Assembly: GCA_937893015.1 (NCBI GenBank)
Contig: CALBJX010000004.1
Span: 1-25,292 of the forward strand
Origin: an uncultured Verrucomicrobiales bacterium
Lineage (GTDB): Bacteria > Verrucomicrobiota > Verrucomicrobiia > Verrucomicrobiales > Akkermansiaceae
Direction: 5' to 3'
Length of the DNA stretch: 25,292 bases
Made by a program: the position numbers and the translations under genes. Shown in pieces: positions 14,092-22,699 of the stretch. Positions within the stretch are counted from its first letter, which is position 1. Every line of letters starts with the position of its first letter. The notes below the pieces were generated by a model, which ran no database searches, was not told the DNA's origin, and saw nothing but the letters and a program-made list of their open reading frames with translations.

Positions 14092-15104
14092 GTGTTTCTC
14101 CCACCATCACAGCTATTATTCCGGTTTACAAGGCTGAGCCTTATCTGGCTCAGTGCTTGGAGTCTCTGCTGGCACAGACGCATCAGGCATGGGAGGCCAT
14201 CTGTGTCGATGACGGCTCCCCGGATGCTTCCGGAGCCATCTTAGATGCCTATGCCGCAAAAGATGCCCGAATCCGCGTGATACACCAATCGAATGCCGGT
14301 GTGTCTGCTGCCCGCAATGCGGCGTTGGCACAATGCCGCACCGAGTATGTCACGATGATTGACGCAGACGACTGGGTGGAAGCGGAGATGTTTGAACACA
14401 TGCTGCAATTGGCTACAGAAACTCAAGCGGATTTGGTACAGGTAAGCTTGATGCATAATGCTAACGACGGCACACCTCTTCATCCTATCGTTCAGCGGTT
14501 ACGTGCAATCGGCCGAGTCCACTGCGAAAAACTCTCGCTATGCTCGCTCTCCCGACTCAATTTCTGCGCAGTCATTAAATTGTTTCGTCACAGCATCATC
14601 AAAAAACACTCTCTTTGCTACCCCGCAGGTCAAACATGCGGGGAAGATTCCCTGTTTCTCTATCAGTATCTCATGTTTTGCGAGCGAATTGTAACCAGTC
14701 CGCGGCAGCTATACCATGTGCGAGCTTCTACAACTTCCGTTACGAAAAGACTGAATGCCGGACAGCTGAATATTGCCACATATTTAGCCAATTACCTGAC
14801 TCCGCTGGAGGCATACAGAGTGCTGCAGGAGAAAAATCTTCCTCCTGGTCGAGCAGACATTCTTTGTTCCTATTATCTCTACAAACTTCAAACCGAGCGT
14901 GCCGTTGCATTAAGATTTGTAAAAAACAAAGAGGAAGACGAAGAACAAGAAATCCGAAGAGCATCTGCAAAGGCCATAGCCACACTGAAAGCACAAGTCG
15001 GATTCCGTCATCTCCTCCGAACAGAGTTATACTCTTTCATAGAGAACAGGCGACGTGAAGGCATATCCCTAATCAAAACATTTTTATCTTGCTTGACTCA
15101 TTAA
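14088..15104 (+). CDS. GT2-family glycosyltransferase
   Basis: This 338-residue GT-A enzyme of family 2 opens with the typical ITAIIPVYKAEPYLAQCLESLLAQT. DDGS is at 41-44 and the metal-binding DADD at 92-95. The NAGVSAARNAAL segment lies between them, as in GT2 enzymes of capsule and O-antigen clusters. The catalytic region ends near residue 230. The C-terminal 100 residues are helical and charged and may contact the acceptor or membrane. Sugar specificity is unknown. Its start overlaps the pyruvyl transferase stop (ATGA), and the next gene begins directly after its own stop, so the three genes form a tight unit. Confidence 0.92.
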   Translation: MSVSPTITAIIPVYKAEPYLAQCLESLLAQTHQAWEAICVDDGSPDASGAILDAYAAKDARIRVIHQSNAGVSAARNAALAQCRTEYVTMIDADDWVEAEMFEHMLQLATETQADLVQVSLMHNANDGTPLHPIVQRLRAIGRVHCEKLSLCSLSRLNFCAVIKLFRHSIIKKHSLCYPAGQTCGEDSLFLYQYLMFCERIVTSPRQLYHVRASTTSVTKRLNAGQLNIATYLANYLTPLEAYRVLQEKNLPPGRADILCSYYLYKLQTERAVALRFVKNKEEDEEQEIRRASAKAIATLKAQVGFRHLLRTELYSFIENRRREGISLIKTFLSCLTH

Positions 15105-16139
15105 ATGAATAAAAATATAAAGCCGGCAGCCATTGATATCTCCGTTTTAATTGTCTTCTTCACGCGTCAGGACACTTTGCAAATGGTGTTTGACCGCGTT
15201 CGGGAAGCGCGTCCCACACGGTTGTTTCTCTATCAGGACGGGCCGCGGAAAGGACGGCAGGATGATGTGGATAACATTCTGCGATGTCGGGAAATCGTCA
15301 GCCAAGTTGATTGGGAATGCGAAGTACATACCTTGTATCAAAAAAACAACTATGGACCTGATGAATCAGGTTATATCGCCGATACTTGGGCCTTTTCGCT
15401 AACGGATAAATGTATCGTTTTGGAGGATGATGTCGTTCCGGCCATATCGTTTTTTTCCTTTTGCAAGGAAATGTTGGATCGATATGAAAATGATGAACGC
15501 ATCATGCTCATCTCTGCTCAAAACTTGGAAGACGTGACTCAGGAAGTGGAAAGTGATTATTTCTTTTCATATACTACCTTTACATGGGGGTGGGCGTCAT
15601 GGGCTCGGGTGGTCAATCACTGGGATCCCGGCTATTCCTATTTGCAGGACCCGGAGAAGAAAGAGCGCGTAGCATCACATATTTTAAGGAATGGACTTGC
15701 CAAAGCATGGATTGATATTTTTCCGCAGAGAGCTAAAGAGGATAAGAACCACTTTGAGACCATCCTGATGTCCCACCAGTTTTTGCATGGCGGATTAACT
15801 ATTGTTCCCCGTTTGAACGCCGCCGTCAATGTGGGGCTCGGTGTCGGGTCTGCTCATTACGATGGGGCTCTGGAACTGATGGCTCGAGGAGACCGCAAAC
15901 TTTTTATGCTGACCTCTCACGAGATAGAGACCAATCATCTCAAACATCCGCAGAACGTGGAGGATTATGCGCCCTATCGTGTACGAGCCTACCGAATGCG
16001 TGCATGGGGGCACCCGTGGATACGAACCTTCCGAGCCCTGGAATCGACCTTGTATTTACTGATTCATGGTCATTTTGAGAAAGCGGTTGAAGGAATGCTC
16101 AGACGTATTCGCCGCGTCCTTTTCCGCCGTTTCAGTTAA
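15105..16139 (+). CDS. GNT-I/HlpA-like glycosyltransferase (GT-A)
   Basis: This 344-residue protein resembles bacterial proteins often annotated as hemolytic protein HlpA-like, which are related to the GNT-I type of GT-A glycosyltransferase. Marks seen: YQDGPRKG (about 44-51), the metal-binding LEDDVV (106-111) and the aromatic WGWASW (161-166) motif. The family likely transfers sugars; the hemolysin name is historical and no lytic role is implied. The N-terminal ISVLIVFFTRQDTLQMV is the first beta strand, not a signal peptide. The start codon immediately follows the GT2 stop. It is the last gene of the cluster, 33 bases before a strong bidirectional terminator. Confidence 0.85.
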   Translation: MNKNIKPAAIDISVLIVFFTRQDTLQMVFDRVREARPTRLFLYQDGPRKGRQDDVDNILRCREIVSQVDWECEVHTLYQKNNYGPDESGYIADTWAFSLTDKCIVLEDDVVPAISFFSFCKEMLDRYENDERIMLISAQNLEDVTQEVESDYFFSYTTFTWGWASWARVVNHWDPGYSYLQDPEKKERVASHILRNGLAKAWIDIFPQRAKEDKNHFETILMSHQFLHGGLTIVPRLNAAVNVGLGVGSAHYDGALELMARGDRKLFMLTSHEIETNHLKHPQNVEDYAPYRVRAYRMRAWGHPWIRTFRALESTLYLLIHGHFEKAVEGMLRRIRRVLFRRFS

Positions 16140-16172
16140 TCCCCCTGCCCATAACCACTCCTCTCTATCATA

Positions 16173-16205
16173 AAAGTGCCATACTCTTCTCGAGTATGGC
16201 ACTTT
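16173..16205. terminator. Bidirectional terminator at the end of the glycan cluster
   Basis: A perfect 14-bp stem (16173-16186 with 16192-16205) and a 5-base loop, with AAAA before and TTT after the stem. It lies between the last cluster gene (+, ends 16139) and fabG (-, ends 16230). Confidence 0.85.
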
Positions 16206-16229
16206 CACAATAAAGGGGATGCAGATAAA

Positions 16230-16976
16230 TTACATCGTCATGCCACCATCCACGACAATGACCTGCCCTGTGATGTAGCGAGCTTCGTCGGAGGCGAGGA
16301 AGAGGGCGGCATTGGCAATATCCTCAGGCTTGCCCATGTCGGCCAGCGGGATGCGGGAGAGCAGCACTTCCTTGGCCTTTTCGGGGATGGCATCCGTCAT
16401 CTCCGTGGCGATAAAGCCGGGGGCAATGGCGTTGACCGTCACCTTGCGGCTGGCAATCTCCTGTGCCATGGACTTGGTGAAGCCGATGACACCCGCCTTG
16501 GAGGCGCTGTAATTGGCCTGACCAAGGTTGCCGCTCATGCCCACGATGGAGCTCATGTTGATGATGCGACCGGCGGGGCTCTTCATCAGCGTGCGCTGGA
16601 AAGCCTTCACAAACAGGAACACGCTCTTAAGGTTGGTGGAGATCACGGCATCCCAATCCGTCTCCTTCATGCGCATCAGCAGCCCGTCCTTGGTGATGCC
16701 CGCGTTGTTGACAAGAATATCAATGGCAGGATACTCGGCGAGAATCTCCTTGGTCACGGCATCCACGGCGGCGGCATCCGCCACGTCGCAGGGGAAGGCC
16801 TTGCAGCTGCCGGGGAATTCGGCATTGATGGCATCTGCCGCACCGCCGCAGGAGGCAGGGTTGCGGGAGATGAGAATCACGTTCGCACCCTCCGCGGCGA
16901 AGCGGTGAGCAATGGCCTGACCGATGCCGCGGCCGGCACCCGTCACAACAGCGGTTTTACCTTCAAGTCTGTTCAT
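16230..16976 (-). CDS. fabG: 3-oxoacyl-[acyl-carrier-protein] reductase
   Basis: This is the NADPH-dependent short-chain reductase of fatty-acid elongation, reducing 3-oxoacyl-ACP to 3-hydroxyacyl-ACP in the cytoplasm. The 248-residue length fits FabG. The cofactor loop TGAGRGIG is at 12-19, NNAGIT is near residue 90, and the catalytic Ser143, Tyr156 and Lys160 are present (MSSIVG, then YSASK). The C-terminus ends VVDGGMTM, close to the FabG tetramer-forming end. Start: ATG at 16976, three bases after a predicted transcript start. It has its own promoter overlapping the end of the tandem glycosyltransferase gene. No acpP, fabD or fabF is adjacent, so another SDR role cannot be fully excluded. 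Confidence 0.92.
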   Translation of the reverse strand: MNRLEGKTAVVTGAGRGIGQAIAHRFAAEGANVILISRNPASCGGAADAINAEFPGSCKAFPCDVADAAAVDAVTKEILAEYPAIDILVNNAGITKDGLLMRMKETDWDAVISTNLKSVFLFVKAFQRTLMKSPAGRIINMSSIVGMSGNLGQANYSASKAGVIGFTKSMAQEIASRKVTVNAIAPGFIATEMTDAIPEKAKEVLLSRIPLADMGKPEDIANAALFLASDEARYITGQVIVVDGGMTM

Positions 16977-16985
16977 CGTGATATT

Positions 16986-17013
16986 ATTATAGGCTGTTTC
17001 AGGAGAAAATCAA
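16986..17013 (-). promoter_or_regulatory. Promoter of fabG
   Basis: Read on the - strand: TTGATT (17013-17008), a 16-bp spacer and consensus TATAAT (16991-16986). The predicted start near 16979 leaves a 3-base leader. Confidence 0.7.
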
Positions 17014-17020
17014 GAAAGAA

Positions 17021-19270
17021 TCATGAATGTTTCTGCATGGCATGCACAACCCGCTGAGCAACGTTCTGCCATGTAGGATAGACGGGGCGATTCGGCATCT
17101 CCGTCATGTCGTAGGCCCGGTTCATCGTCGAGATGAAAGAGACCGCATCCTCATTATCAAAAAGCAATTCCGCAGGAATGTTCTCGCGGATGGGGGGAAG
17201 GTCGGAAGCCACGCAGGGAATACCCGTGCGCAGGCATTCCACGGGAGGCATCCCGAAACCTTCGTAGGCGGAGAAGTATACGGCGACGCGGCATTCCTCC
17301 GTCATGATGCGGCGCATTTCTGTCTCGGGCAGTCGACCATAGGGAATCCAGCGTTCATCAGGGAAGGCAAAGTTAGGGGTTTGCCCGCCGATGACATGGA
17401 TACGGATATTTCTGCCTTCATCCCCCTTTTGTCTGAGCCATGCGGAGACGCGCTGCACGCCGAGTTCCGTCAGCTTGTGCGGGTAGGGGGAAGAGAAGAA
17501 GAGGATGTCGCGTCCGCGCTCATGGCGGCAGGGGGCTTGCGGTGTATCAAACCCGATGCCGACCACCTCCGTGTGAGCCCGTGGTTCATAGCTCAGGTAG
17601 CGGCCTTTGTTGAACTGCGTGGACGTGAGCACAAGATCTGAGATGCGGAGGGCTCGCAGCAAGAGGCTCTTAAAGTAAAGGTGCTGAGAGCGGGGCAGAG
17701 AGTTCGGCGTGCCCTTGCCGAGCTTGGCGTAATACTCCCAGTTGACATCATGCACATAGCAGGCGAGCTTCGTCTTTCCGATACGGGGGAAGAAAGGAGG
17801 CACCCCTTTGGGCAACAGTGCCCAATCAGGTTGAATCTCGCGCACGGCCCGAGAGATGCCGACTTGGTCCCACCACAGGCGTCCGTAACGCACGGGAACA
17901 GGCTTATCGGCCAGATGTATGTGAACATGAGGCGGCGCCCCCTCCAACAGCGGAGCAATTTCCTTGTTGGCGAGGATATGAAGCTCGCTCACGTCTTCGC
18001 AGTGGGCTAAGCCCTTGGCTAAGCCGATGGAAACGTTATAGATGCCCACGGATTTTGTCGCGCGGAAGCTCTGGTCGGTCAGGGAAATGAGCACCTTCAG
18101 CCCGCGAGCCTTGCTATAGATTTCCGTCAATCGGCGGTAATTGACATCGGGAGCATACAATTCTGCATAGGTGCGGCGGGCGTTAGCCTCCCAATTCACG
18201 CCATCCATACCTTCAAAGCGTCGGATGGTGTTGCAGAGAGAAGCAACGGAATCATGGGTGAAGAGCAATCCCGTTTTGCCCTCTTTCACCACTTCGGAGA
18301 AACCGCCCAGCTTGCCGGCTATCACAGGTACGCCGTTGGCGTATGCTTCCACCACGGACATGCCGAAGGTTTCGTATGTTTGCGAAGCGACGATGAGGGC
18401 ACGCGCCGTGCTTAGCAGCTCGTTTATACGCTCTCGCGAGCAGAACCCCTCGAAGCGGATGTTACTCAGACCTCGTTTTTCGGCACGGGCTTTGTAATCA
18501 TCCAAGGAGGCCCCCGCGCCCACCACGACGAGTTGCTTCTCCGGCAACGCTGCAAAGGCCTCCAGCAGCAGGTCCATACCCTTTTCCTTGGTGACGCGCC
18601 CGATGACGATATAGGCCTCCCCCCCCTTGCGTTCAGCGGGTGAAGCAAAGGCAAAATGCGGTTTGAGATGCAAATGGTTTCTGTCTGAAAGATGGTTTCC
18701 TTCCGACAATTTACGGCGGAAGAAATCCGTCATGAAGATATAGTGCAGACGGCGGTATGTGCCGAGCATGCGATGGATTTTGAGCGTCAGCACTGAGATA
18801 AGTGTCTGGAGGAAGCTGCGACGATAGCAGCGGCGGCACAGAGCACACTCCAAGCCTTTACGGAGACAATCTTCGCAAACATGCCCATCTCGGGTGAAGG
18901 TGCCCTCCACGCAGACGAGACGCTGGTTGTGCACGGTCTGCACCACGGGCACACCGCAGGCAAAAGCGGCATAATAAACGGAGGGACTGATGAGCGGCAG
19001 GGTGTTGTGCACATGCACGACATCCACACCATTGTCGCGGATGAGCTTTTTCACACGGCGGTAGGTGCCGAGGCTGAAAATGGAGCTCAGCGGCAGCAAC
19101 AGTTTGCGGAAGAGGGAAAACTGCGTAATTTCGCTGTTGTGGCGGGTGTAGGTGATGACCTTGTGCCCGTGTTCCTCCAATAGCTTTTTCTCGTTGGCAA
19201 ACACCGTGTCCTCTCCACCGCGGATTTGGTAGAAATTGTGAACGGAGAGGATGGTGAACGGGGAACCCAT
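17021..19270 (-). CDS. Tandem GT4 glycosyltransferase (two GT-B units fused)
   Basis: This 749-residue protein holds two complete GT4-like units. Unit 1 (about 1-388) opens with a glycine-containing loop (YQIRGGEDT). It has a Cys-rich patch with CEDCLRKGLECALCRRCYRRS at about 132-152, of a kind seen in GT4 enzymes of surface glycan clusters, and the donor motif ETFGMSVVE (Glu300/Glu308). Unit 2 (about 390-749) begins LKVLISLTDQSF and has EGFGMPPVE (Glu670/Glu678). Both EX7E motifs are intact, so both halves could be active. One polypeptide may therefore add two sugars in sequence. There is no membrane helix. The ATG at 19270 lies about 4 bases after a predicted transcript start. It is on the opposite strand to the main cluster and its composition is closer to the backbone. 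Confidence 0.9.
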   Translation of the reverse strand: MGSPFTILSVHNFYQIRGGEDTVFANEKKLLEEHGHKVITYTRHNSEITQFSLFRKLLLPLSSIFSLGTYRRVKKLIRDNGVDVVHVHNTLPLISPSVYYAAFACGVPVVQTVHNQRLVCVEGTFTRDGHVCEDCLRKGLECALCRRCYRRSFLQTLISVLTLKIHRMLGTYRRLHYIFMTDFFRRKLSEGNHLSDRNHLHLKPHFAFASPAERKGGEAYIVIGRVTKEKGMDLLLEAFAALPEKQLVVVGAGASLDDYKARAEKRGLSNIRFEGFCSRERINELLSTARALIVASQTYETFGMSVVEAYANGVPVIAGKLGGFSEVVKEGKTGLLFTHDSVASLCNTIRRFEGMDGVNWEANARRTYAELYAPDVNYRRLTEIYSKARGLKVLISLTDQSFRATKSVGIYNVSIGLAKGLAHCEDVSELHILANKEIAPLLEGAPPHVHIHLADKPVPVRYGRLWWDQVGISRAVREIQPDWALLPKGVPPFFPRIGKTKLACYVHDVNWEYYAKLGKGTPNSLPRSQHLYFKSLLLRALRISDLVLTSTQFNKGRYLSYEPRAHTEVVGIGFDTPQAPCRHERGRDILFFSSPYPHKLTELGVQRVSAWLRQKGDEGRNIRIHVIGGQTPNFAFPDERWIPYGRLPETEMRRIMTEECRVAVYFSAYEGFGMPPVECLRTGIPCVASDLPPIRENIPAELLFDNEDAVSFISTMNRAYDMTEMPNRPVYPTWQNVAQRVVHAMQKHS

Positions 19271-19280
19271 GTGCGCGTTG

Positions 19281-19309
19281 AGTGTAGGCTGTTATCGGCT
19301 CGGTGTCAA
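19281..19309 (-). promoter_or_regulatory. Promoter of the tandem glycosyltransferase gene
   Basis: Read on the - strand: consensus TTGACA (19309-19304), a 17-bp spacer and TACACT (19286-19281). It fits exactly into the 42-base gap after the helicase stop. The predicted start near 19274 leaves a leader of about 4 bases. Confidence 0.75.
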
Positions 19310-19312
19310 TCT

Positions 19313-21313
19313 TCAATTCAGCTGCCACACCTCCGTCAGCTCGGGCGGCAGGGTGGTGAGGAAGCGGCTGGGCGGGCAGTATTGCACATCGTAGCTGCGG
19401 CCGTTGTAGCGGGGGAAGGAGAGGTAGAGCTGGTCCTGCGCGCGGGTGACGGCCACGTAGAAGAGGCGCGTCTCTTCCTCCATGCCCTCCGTGTCGCCCG
19501 CCTCGATGACGCGGCGGTGGGGGAACTGCCCCTCCGCCAGAAAGATGACGAACACATACTTCCACTCCAGCCCCTTGGCTTGGTGGATGGTGGAGAGCGT
19601 CACGCAGTCATCATCCGCGGCGGCATCGTTGTCCACCTCGGAGAGCAGGGCAACCTGCGCGAGAAAGGCATCCAAATCCCCCTCGTCGCCCACGGTGCGG
19701 GCAAGCTGGGCGATGTCCTCCTCGCGCTCCTCGTAGTTCTCGTAGGCCGTGCGCTGGTAGGGCATCAGGTACTCGTGAACCGCGTGTACCATCTCGGGCG
19801 GCAGCAGCTCACCCGTGTCGGGGTGCAGCGAGTCCATCATGGCCAGAAAACCGGCCCAGCTCGGGCGTGCGGCGGCGGGCACGGACACGGAGGCGAGCAC
19901 CTTGCTGTGCGGCTCCGTCAGGCGGGTGCTCTCGGGGTGTGCGGCGAGCCACGGCTCCACGGCGGCGAGCCAGCCCTGCCAGAGCTTGCCCGCCGTGGCT
20001 TCGCCTACGCGGGGGAAGGTGGCGGCGATGCGGCGGAAGGCGACTTCATCCCGCGGGTTGGCGATGAGGCGCAGGAAGGCCACGACATCTTTCACATGCG
20101 CCTGCTCGAAGAAGCGCAGCCCGCTGGTGATGCGGAAGGGGATGTGCGCACGCGCCAGCTCCATCTGCACGTCCGTGCTGTGGAAGTGCGCGCGGTAGAG
20201 CACGGCGATGTCCTTGCCGGGGATGCCGCCGTCCATGAGCTCGTCGATGCGGCGGGCGACAAACTGCGCCTCCGTGCGGTTATCGGGCGCAGGCACCACG
20301 GCGGGCATGAACTTCTGCGAGCGGCGGGCGGGGCGTAGGTCCTTTTCAATGCGGTTTTCGTTCTGCGCGATGGCGGCGTTGGAGAGGGCGAGAATCTCGG
20401 GCACGCTGCGGTAGTTCGTGGTGATGCGGAAGACCTCGGCATCCGCGTAGCTGCGCTCGAAATGCAGGATGTGGCGCACATCCGCGCCGCGCCAGGAGTA
20501 GATGCTCTGCGCGTCGTCGCCCACGGCCATGAGCGAGCTGTGCTCCCCGCCCGCGAGCAGGGCGATAATCTCATCCTGCGGCGTGTTCGTGTCCTGATAC
20601 TCATCCACGAGCACATGCGCAAAACGCTCCTGCAAATCCGCGCGGAGGTCGGCGTGCTCCTTCAGCAGGCGCAGCAGGTTCACCAGCAGGTCGTCGAAAT
20701 CCATGGCGTTCTGCGCCAGCTTGCGGGCGGCGTAGTCCGCAAAGATGGCGGAGATGACCGCCTCGTGCTTCACGAGGTAGGCGTATTCATCCTTGAGCAC
20801 CTCTGTCCAGCTGCGCCCCGTGTTCACGGCAAGGCTGTGGAGGGAGAGCAGCAGCTCCGGCTTGGGGAAGCGGTCGGTCTTGCTGACCTTTCCCACATGC
20901 TGCTTCACTAACGCGCGCATAAGGGCCTTCTGGTCGTCGGAGTCGAAGATGGTGAAGCCCGGGCGGTAGCCGAGGCGTTCGGCATGGCGGCGCAGCAGGC
21001 GGTTGGCAATGCTGTGGAAAGTGCCGCCCCAGAGCTGCCCCGCAGCCGTGCCCGTGAGCTGCGTGACGCGCTCTAACATTTCGCGCGCCGCCTTGTTGGT
21101 GAAGGTGAGCAGCAGAATGCGCCATGCGGGCACGCCGTGCTCCAGCAGCCACGCCACGCGGTAGGTGAGCGTGCGGGTCTTGCCGCTTCCCGCGCCCGCA
21201 ATCACGAGGGCATGGCGCGCAGCGGTGGTCACGGCGGCATATTGCTCCTCATTGAGCTCGGCGGCGTAGTCATGCTGCGCCGCCGCTCCCCGATGCAAGT
21301 CGTATTGCATCAT
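19313..21313 (-). CDS. UvrD/PcrA-like superfamily 1A DNA helicase
   Basis: This 666-residue ATP-dependent 3'-5' DNA helicase is of the UvrD/PcrA/Rep type, used in repair and in clearing replication blocks. Motifs in order: a Q-motif region (LNEEQYAAV), Walker A AGAGSGKT (39-46), motif Ia LLTFTNKAA, Walker B LVDEYQD (Asp237, Glu238), motif III GDDAQSIYSWRGA, motif IV-like ITTNYRS, motif V STIHQAKGLEWKYVF and motif VI RLFYVAVTRA. It is somewhat shorter than typical PcrA and lacks most of the C-terminal tail after motif VI. I cannot tell UvrD, PcrA and Rep apart here. Its ATG overlaps the OmpA-protein stop by ATGA, so it is translationally coupled as the third gene of an operon. Confidence 0.93.
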   Translation of the reverse strand: MMQYDLHRGAAAQHDYAAELNEEQYAAVTTAARHALVIAGAGSGKTRTLTYRVAWLLEHGVPAWRILLLTFTNKAAREMLERVTQLTGTAAGQLWGGTFHSIANRLLRRHAERLGYRPGFTIFDSDDQKALMRALVKQHVGKVSKTDRFPKPELLLSLHSLAVNTGRSWTEVLKDEYAYLVKHEAVISAIFADYAARKLAQNAMDFDDLLVNLLRLLKEHADLRADLQERFAHVLVDEYQDTNTPQDEIIALLAGGEHSSLMAVGDDAQSIYSWRGADVRHILHFERSYADAEVFRITTNYRSVPEILALSNAAIAQNENRIEKDLRPARRSQKFMPAVVPAPDNRTEAQFVARRIDELMDGGIPGKDIAVLYRAHFHSTDVQMELARAHIPFRITSGLRFFEQAHVKDVVAFLRLIANPRDEVAFRRIAATFPRVGEATAGKLWQGWLAAVEPWLAAHPESTRLTEPHSKVLASVSVPAAARPSWAGFLAMMDSLHPDTGELLPPEMVHAVHEYLMPYQRTAYENYEEREEDIAQLARTVGDEGDLDAFLAQVALLSEVDNDAAADDDCVTLSTIHQAKGLEWKYVFVIFLAEGQFPHRRVIEAGDTEGMEEETRLFYVAVTRAQDQLYLSFPRYNGRSYDVQYCPPSRFLTTLPPELTEVWQLN

Positions 21314-22680
21314 TCAAAGTCCAGATAAATCTCGGCGCGGCGGTTTTCACCGCGGATGTAGTCAATCTGCTGTTCGCTGTCCTCCGTGCTGTAGGTGCGG
21401 CGGGGCTGGCTCTTGCCCATGCCCTCGGCGGACACTTGCTCGGGCTCCACGCCGAAGCCGATGAGGGCTTCACGCACGGCCTCGGCACGGCGTTCGGAGA
21501 GTTTTTGGTTGTAGGCCTCGGAACCCACATCGTCCGTGTGGCCGGAGATGTTCAGGTGCCCGTGGCTGGCCTTCAGCAGCTCCGCGACAATCTGCAGCTG
21601 GCGCTGGGAACGCGGGGTGAGCGCGGCCTCGTTGAAGCCGAAGAAGAGGGCCAGCGAATCGCCGCCCTTGGGGTTCTTCACGATGGGGAAGTAGTGGCCG
21701 CCCTCCGCAGAGGCCGTGGCTTCGTACATGCTCAGCAGGGCATCCAGCGACACGCCGCTCACGCCCCATCCCTTCTCGGTGCGGGTTTCTTCCAGCCCGA
21801 TGTTGGCGGGCTTTTCGGTGTTCTTACCCTCCACATACACGATGAAGCCGGAGTTGGTGGCGTTCTCGAAGGCATTGCGGATGGGGGCTGTCTCGCGCAG
21901 CTTGAACTCGCCCTCCTCAAAAATCATGCACAGGCCCGCCACCGTGGCGTCGGAGACCTGCGTGCCGGTCACCATCTTGCGGGCGGTGGCCATGTCGCCG
22001 CGGCGCACGGCTTCCACAAAGCCTTCCGCCACGGCGAGGGAATCGCTTTCGGCGGTGAGCACGGTCTTGTCGGCATTGGCGCTCTGTGCGCTCTCGATGA
22101 GGGTGCTGCCGTCCGCCTTGGTGACGACGGAGACGAGCATATCCTCCCCGCCCTCGGCGGAGACGATGCGGTAGCGCGTCACGCGGGAGCCGTCCTCGCG
22201 GCGGGCATTGCCCACTTCCTCCACCTTGGCGACGCTGTGCGTCTCGCGCCAAGCAGCAAGGGAGGCGGCAGCTTCGGGAGTCATCTGCCCGTCAGCCACG
22301 AGCTTTTCCAAAGCGGCCTTGGGGTCATCGGCGGTCAGGGCTTCCTGCACGGCCTGTGCAGCGGCCAGCTCACCCGAAACGGCGGGCTTGGCAGGAGCGG
22401 GCTCCGCCGCGGGGGCGGGGGTAGGAGCGGGCACAGGCTCCTCCGCTGCGGGAGCGGGCTCCTCGCTCTTGGGATCCTCGGCGGAAGCGGGAGCCACGGG
22501 AGCGGGCTCGGCGGGCGTTGCCGTTTCAGCAGGGGCGGACTCGGCAGACTGCGCAGTCGTCATGGCGGGTGTTTCGGGCATCTGCTGCTCGCGCTGCTGC
22601 TTGAGCATGTACATCATACCGGCGCCCACGCCGATGGTGACGAGGAAGGAAACGAGGAAGAGAATGAAGGTACGGAGCAT
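21310..22680 (-). CDS. OmpA-domain protein with N-terminal membrane anchor
   Basis: This 456-residue protein has one N-terminal hydrophobic segment (about 3-25, LRTFILFLVSFLVTIGVGAG) that is more likely an uncleaved inner-membrane anchor than a cleaved signal. A long Ala/Pro/Glu-rich linker (about 35-110) could span the periplasm. A middle region (about 110-330) of unknown fold follows, with a duplicated-looking helical start. The C-terminal OmpA-like peptidoglycan-binding domain (about 335-450) has SGHTDDVGSEAYN (His381) and LSERRAEAVREAL. I chose the ATG at 22680. The longer frame to 22791 runs into the upstream M23 gene and would spoil the membrane anchor. It follows the M23 gene by 19 bases without a Shine-Dalgarno. 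It likely links envelope layers or the M23 enzyme to peptidoglycan. Confidence 0.88.
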   Translation of the reverse strand: MLRTFILFLVSFLVTIGVGAGMMYMLKQQREQQMPETPAMTTAQSAESAPAETATPAEPAPVAPASAEDPKSEEPAPAAEEPVPAPTPAPAAEPAPAKPAVSGELAAAQAVQEALTADDPKAALEKLVADGQMTPEAAASLAAWRETHSVAKVEEVGNARREDGSRVTRYRIVSAEGGEDMLVSVVTKADGSTLIESAQSANADKTVLTAESDSLAVAEGFVEAVRRGDMATARKMVTGTQVSDATVAGLCMIFEEGEFKLRETAPIRNAFENATNSGFIVYVEGKNTEKPANIGLEETRTEKGWGVSGVSLDALLSMYEATASAEGGHYFPIVKNPKGGDSLALFFGFNEAALTPRSQRQLQIVAELLKASHGHLNISGHTDDVGSEAYNQKLSERRAEAVREALIGFGVEPEQVSAEGMGKSQPRRTYSTEDSEQQIDYIRGENRRAEIYLDFE

Positions 22681-22699
22681 AAGGTTTTCAGTGGTTTGA

